A stretch of DNA of 46,762 nucleotides. Source: Chloroflexota bacterium. Its GTDB lineage: Bacteria; Chloroflexota; Anaerolineae; Anaerolineales; UBA11858. The notes beneath the pieces are model-generated. The model saw nothing but the letters and a program-made list of their open reading frames with translations. It ran no database searches and was not told where the DNA came from. The stretch lies in contig JAUWCZ010000005.1 in NCBI GenBank assembly GCA_030609055.1, positions 1-46,762 on the forward strand, read 5' to 3'. Position numbers and translations under genes: made by a program. Of the stretch, positions 46,183 through 46,762 are shown piece by piece (position 1 is the first letter of the stretch; every line of letters starts with the position of its first letter).

Positions 46183-46762
46183 ATGAATGGGATTCAAGAG
46201 TTATTTGATCTAACCGGGCGGGTTGCGATTGTCACAGGAGGGGCTGGTTTTCTGGGACAGCAATTCTCTGAAGCTCTATCTGAGGCGGGCGCACACATAG
46301 TTGTTGCTGATATTAATCAGAATGCTGCTGATGAGTTTGCGGAGGTTATTAACCAAAAACAGGGCTCTGCCGTGGGAATAGGGGTTGATGTTACCAAGCC
46401 TTCCTCAGTTCAGGACTTGATGGACCAGACGCTTCAGAAATTCAAACGATTAGATATTTTGGTAAATTCAGCAGCCTTGGATCCAAAATTCGACGATCAG
46501 CATCAATCCCAACATGTGACTTCCTTTGAGGATTTTCCACTGGGTGTTTGGAAAGATGCCCTGGATGTGAATTTGACCGGGATGTTTCTGGCCTGTCAAA
46601 GCGCTGCTCGGATAATGAATAAGACCGGGAAAGGATCATTGATCAATATCTGCTCAACTTACGGTATTATCGGTCCGGATCAGCGCTTGTACGAATCCCT
46701 GGGTGAACCCCGGCTGTATAAACCGGTTTATTATTCAGTCAGCAAAGCAGGTGTGCTGGGTT
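46183..46762 (+). CDS. Short-chain dehydrogenase/reductase (partial, runs off right edge)
   Basis: The frame opens at the ATG at 46183 with GGAG 6 bp upstream and remains open to the window edge (193 codons). It has the classical SDR cofactor motif [12 protein letters not shown] near 18-29, the LVNSAA segment, the catalytic Ser in ICSTYGIIGP and Y-x3-K in YYSVSKAG. The remaining C-terminal part lies outside. Many SDRs in glycan loci reduce sugar ketones, but nothing here fixes the substrate. Confidence 0.92.
   Translation, partial: MNGIQELFDLTGRVAIVTGGAGFLGQQFSEALSEAGAHIVVADINQNAADEFAEVINQKQGSAVGIGVDVTKPSSVQDLMDQTLQKFKRLDILVNSAALDPKFDDQHQSQHVTSFEDFPLGVWKDALDVNLTGMFLACQSAARIMNKTGKGSLINICSTYGIIGPDQRLYESLGEPRLYKPVYYSVSKAGVLG

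Overview
The window looks like a chromosomal stretch from a Chloroflexota (Anaerolineae-like) bacterium. This is an inference from gene content, moderate GC judged by eye, Thr/Pro-rich linkers in exported proteins and sigma70-type promoters; no rRNA or other marker gene is present to confirm it. About 43 protein genes are supported. I see no tRNA, rRNA, CRISPR array or insertion sequence.

Layout. (1) 1-8899, minus strand, reads away from the centre: holB, a 366-bp gap, a GAF-GAF-PAS histidine kinase, an MBL-fold protein with a degenerate metal site, an L-asparaginase-II gene broken by one TAG codon, endonuclease III, an SH3 lipoprotein, and a TPR/lytic-transglycosylase-like gene that runs off the left edge. 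(2) 8940-13037, plus strand: pcrA/uvrD-type helicase, tsaE, tsaB and a family-4 uracil-DNA glycosylase. holB and pcrA diverge from back-to-back promoters placed so close to the start codons that both mRNAs should be leaderless. (3) 13066-42180: a large surface-polysaccharide locus. It holds UDP-HexNAc dehydrogenase and epimerase, an MBOAT O-acyltransferase (two nonsense codons) with an SGNH partner, a methyltransferase-like gene, a GT-C membrane glycosyltransferase, a Wzm/Wzt ABC exporter with a Wzt C-terminal domain, an amino-sugar formyltransferase, epimerase and aminotransferase, several glycosyltransferases, three sulfotransferases on the minus strand, rmlCBAD, a winged-helix regulator with its own promoter and operator, gmd and fcl, and a Gfo/Idh/MocA dehydrogenase. 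(4) 42236-46098: a small two-TM protein, a TauE/SafE anion permease, a tandem universal-stress protein and a fused ATP sulfurylase/APS kinase (PAPS synthase). A short-chain dehydrogenase runs off the right edge.

How the parts fit. The locus appears to build and export, by an ABC-dependent route, a 6-deoxyhexose-rich glycan containing rhamnose (Rml) and fucose (Gmd/Fcl), and possibly an N-formylated 4-amino sugar. The TauE-type permease, the Sat-CysC fusion and three sulfotransferases form a plausible 'sulfate in, PAPS made, glycan sulfated' line. That combination is the most interesting system here. O-acylation by MBOAT/SGNH would be a second decoration, but its acyltransferase is interrupted as written.

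Other signals worth checking are: a 21-bp palindrome over the -10 box of the regulator gene whose 8-bp half-sites and spacing recur exactly in a terminator 17 kb away; a cluster of DnaA-box-like 9-mers between fcl and a glycosyltransferase; and three isolated nonsense codons (TAG, TGA, TAA) in otherwise well-preserved genes, which could be gene decay or sequence error.
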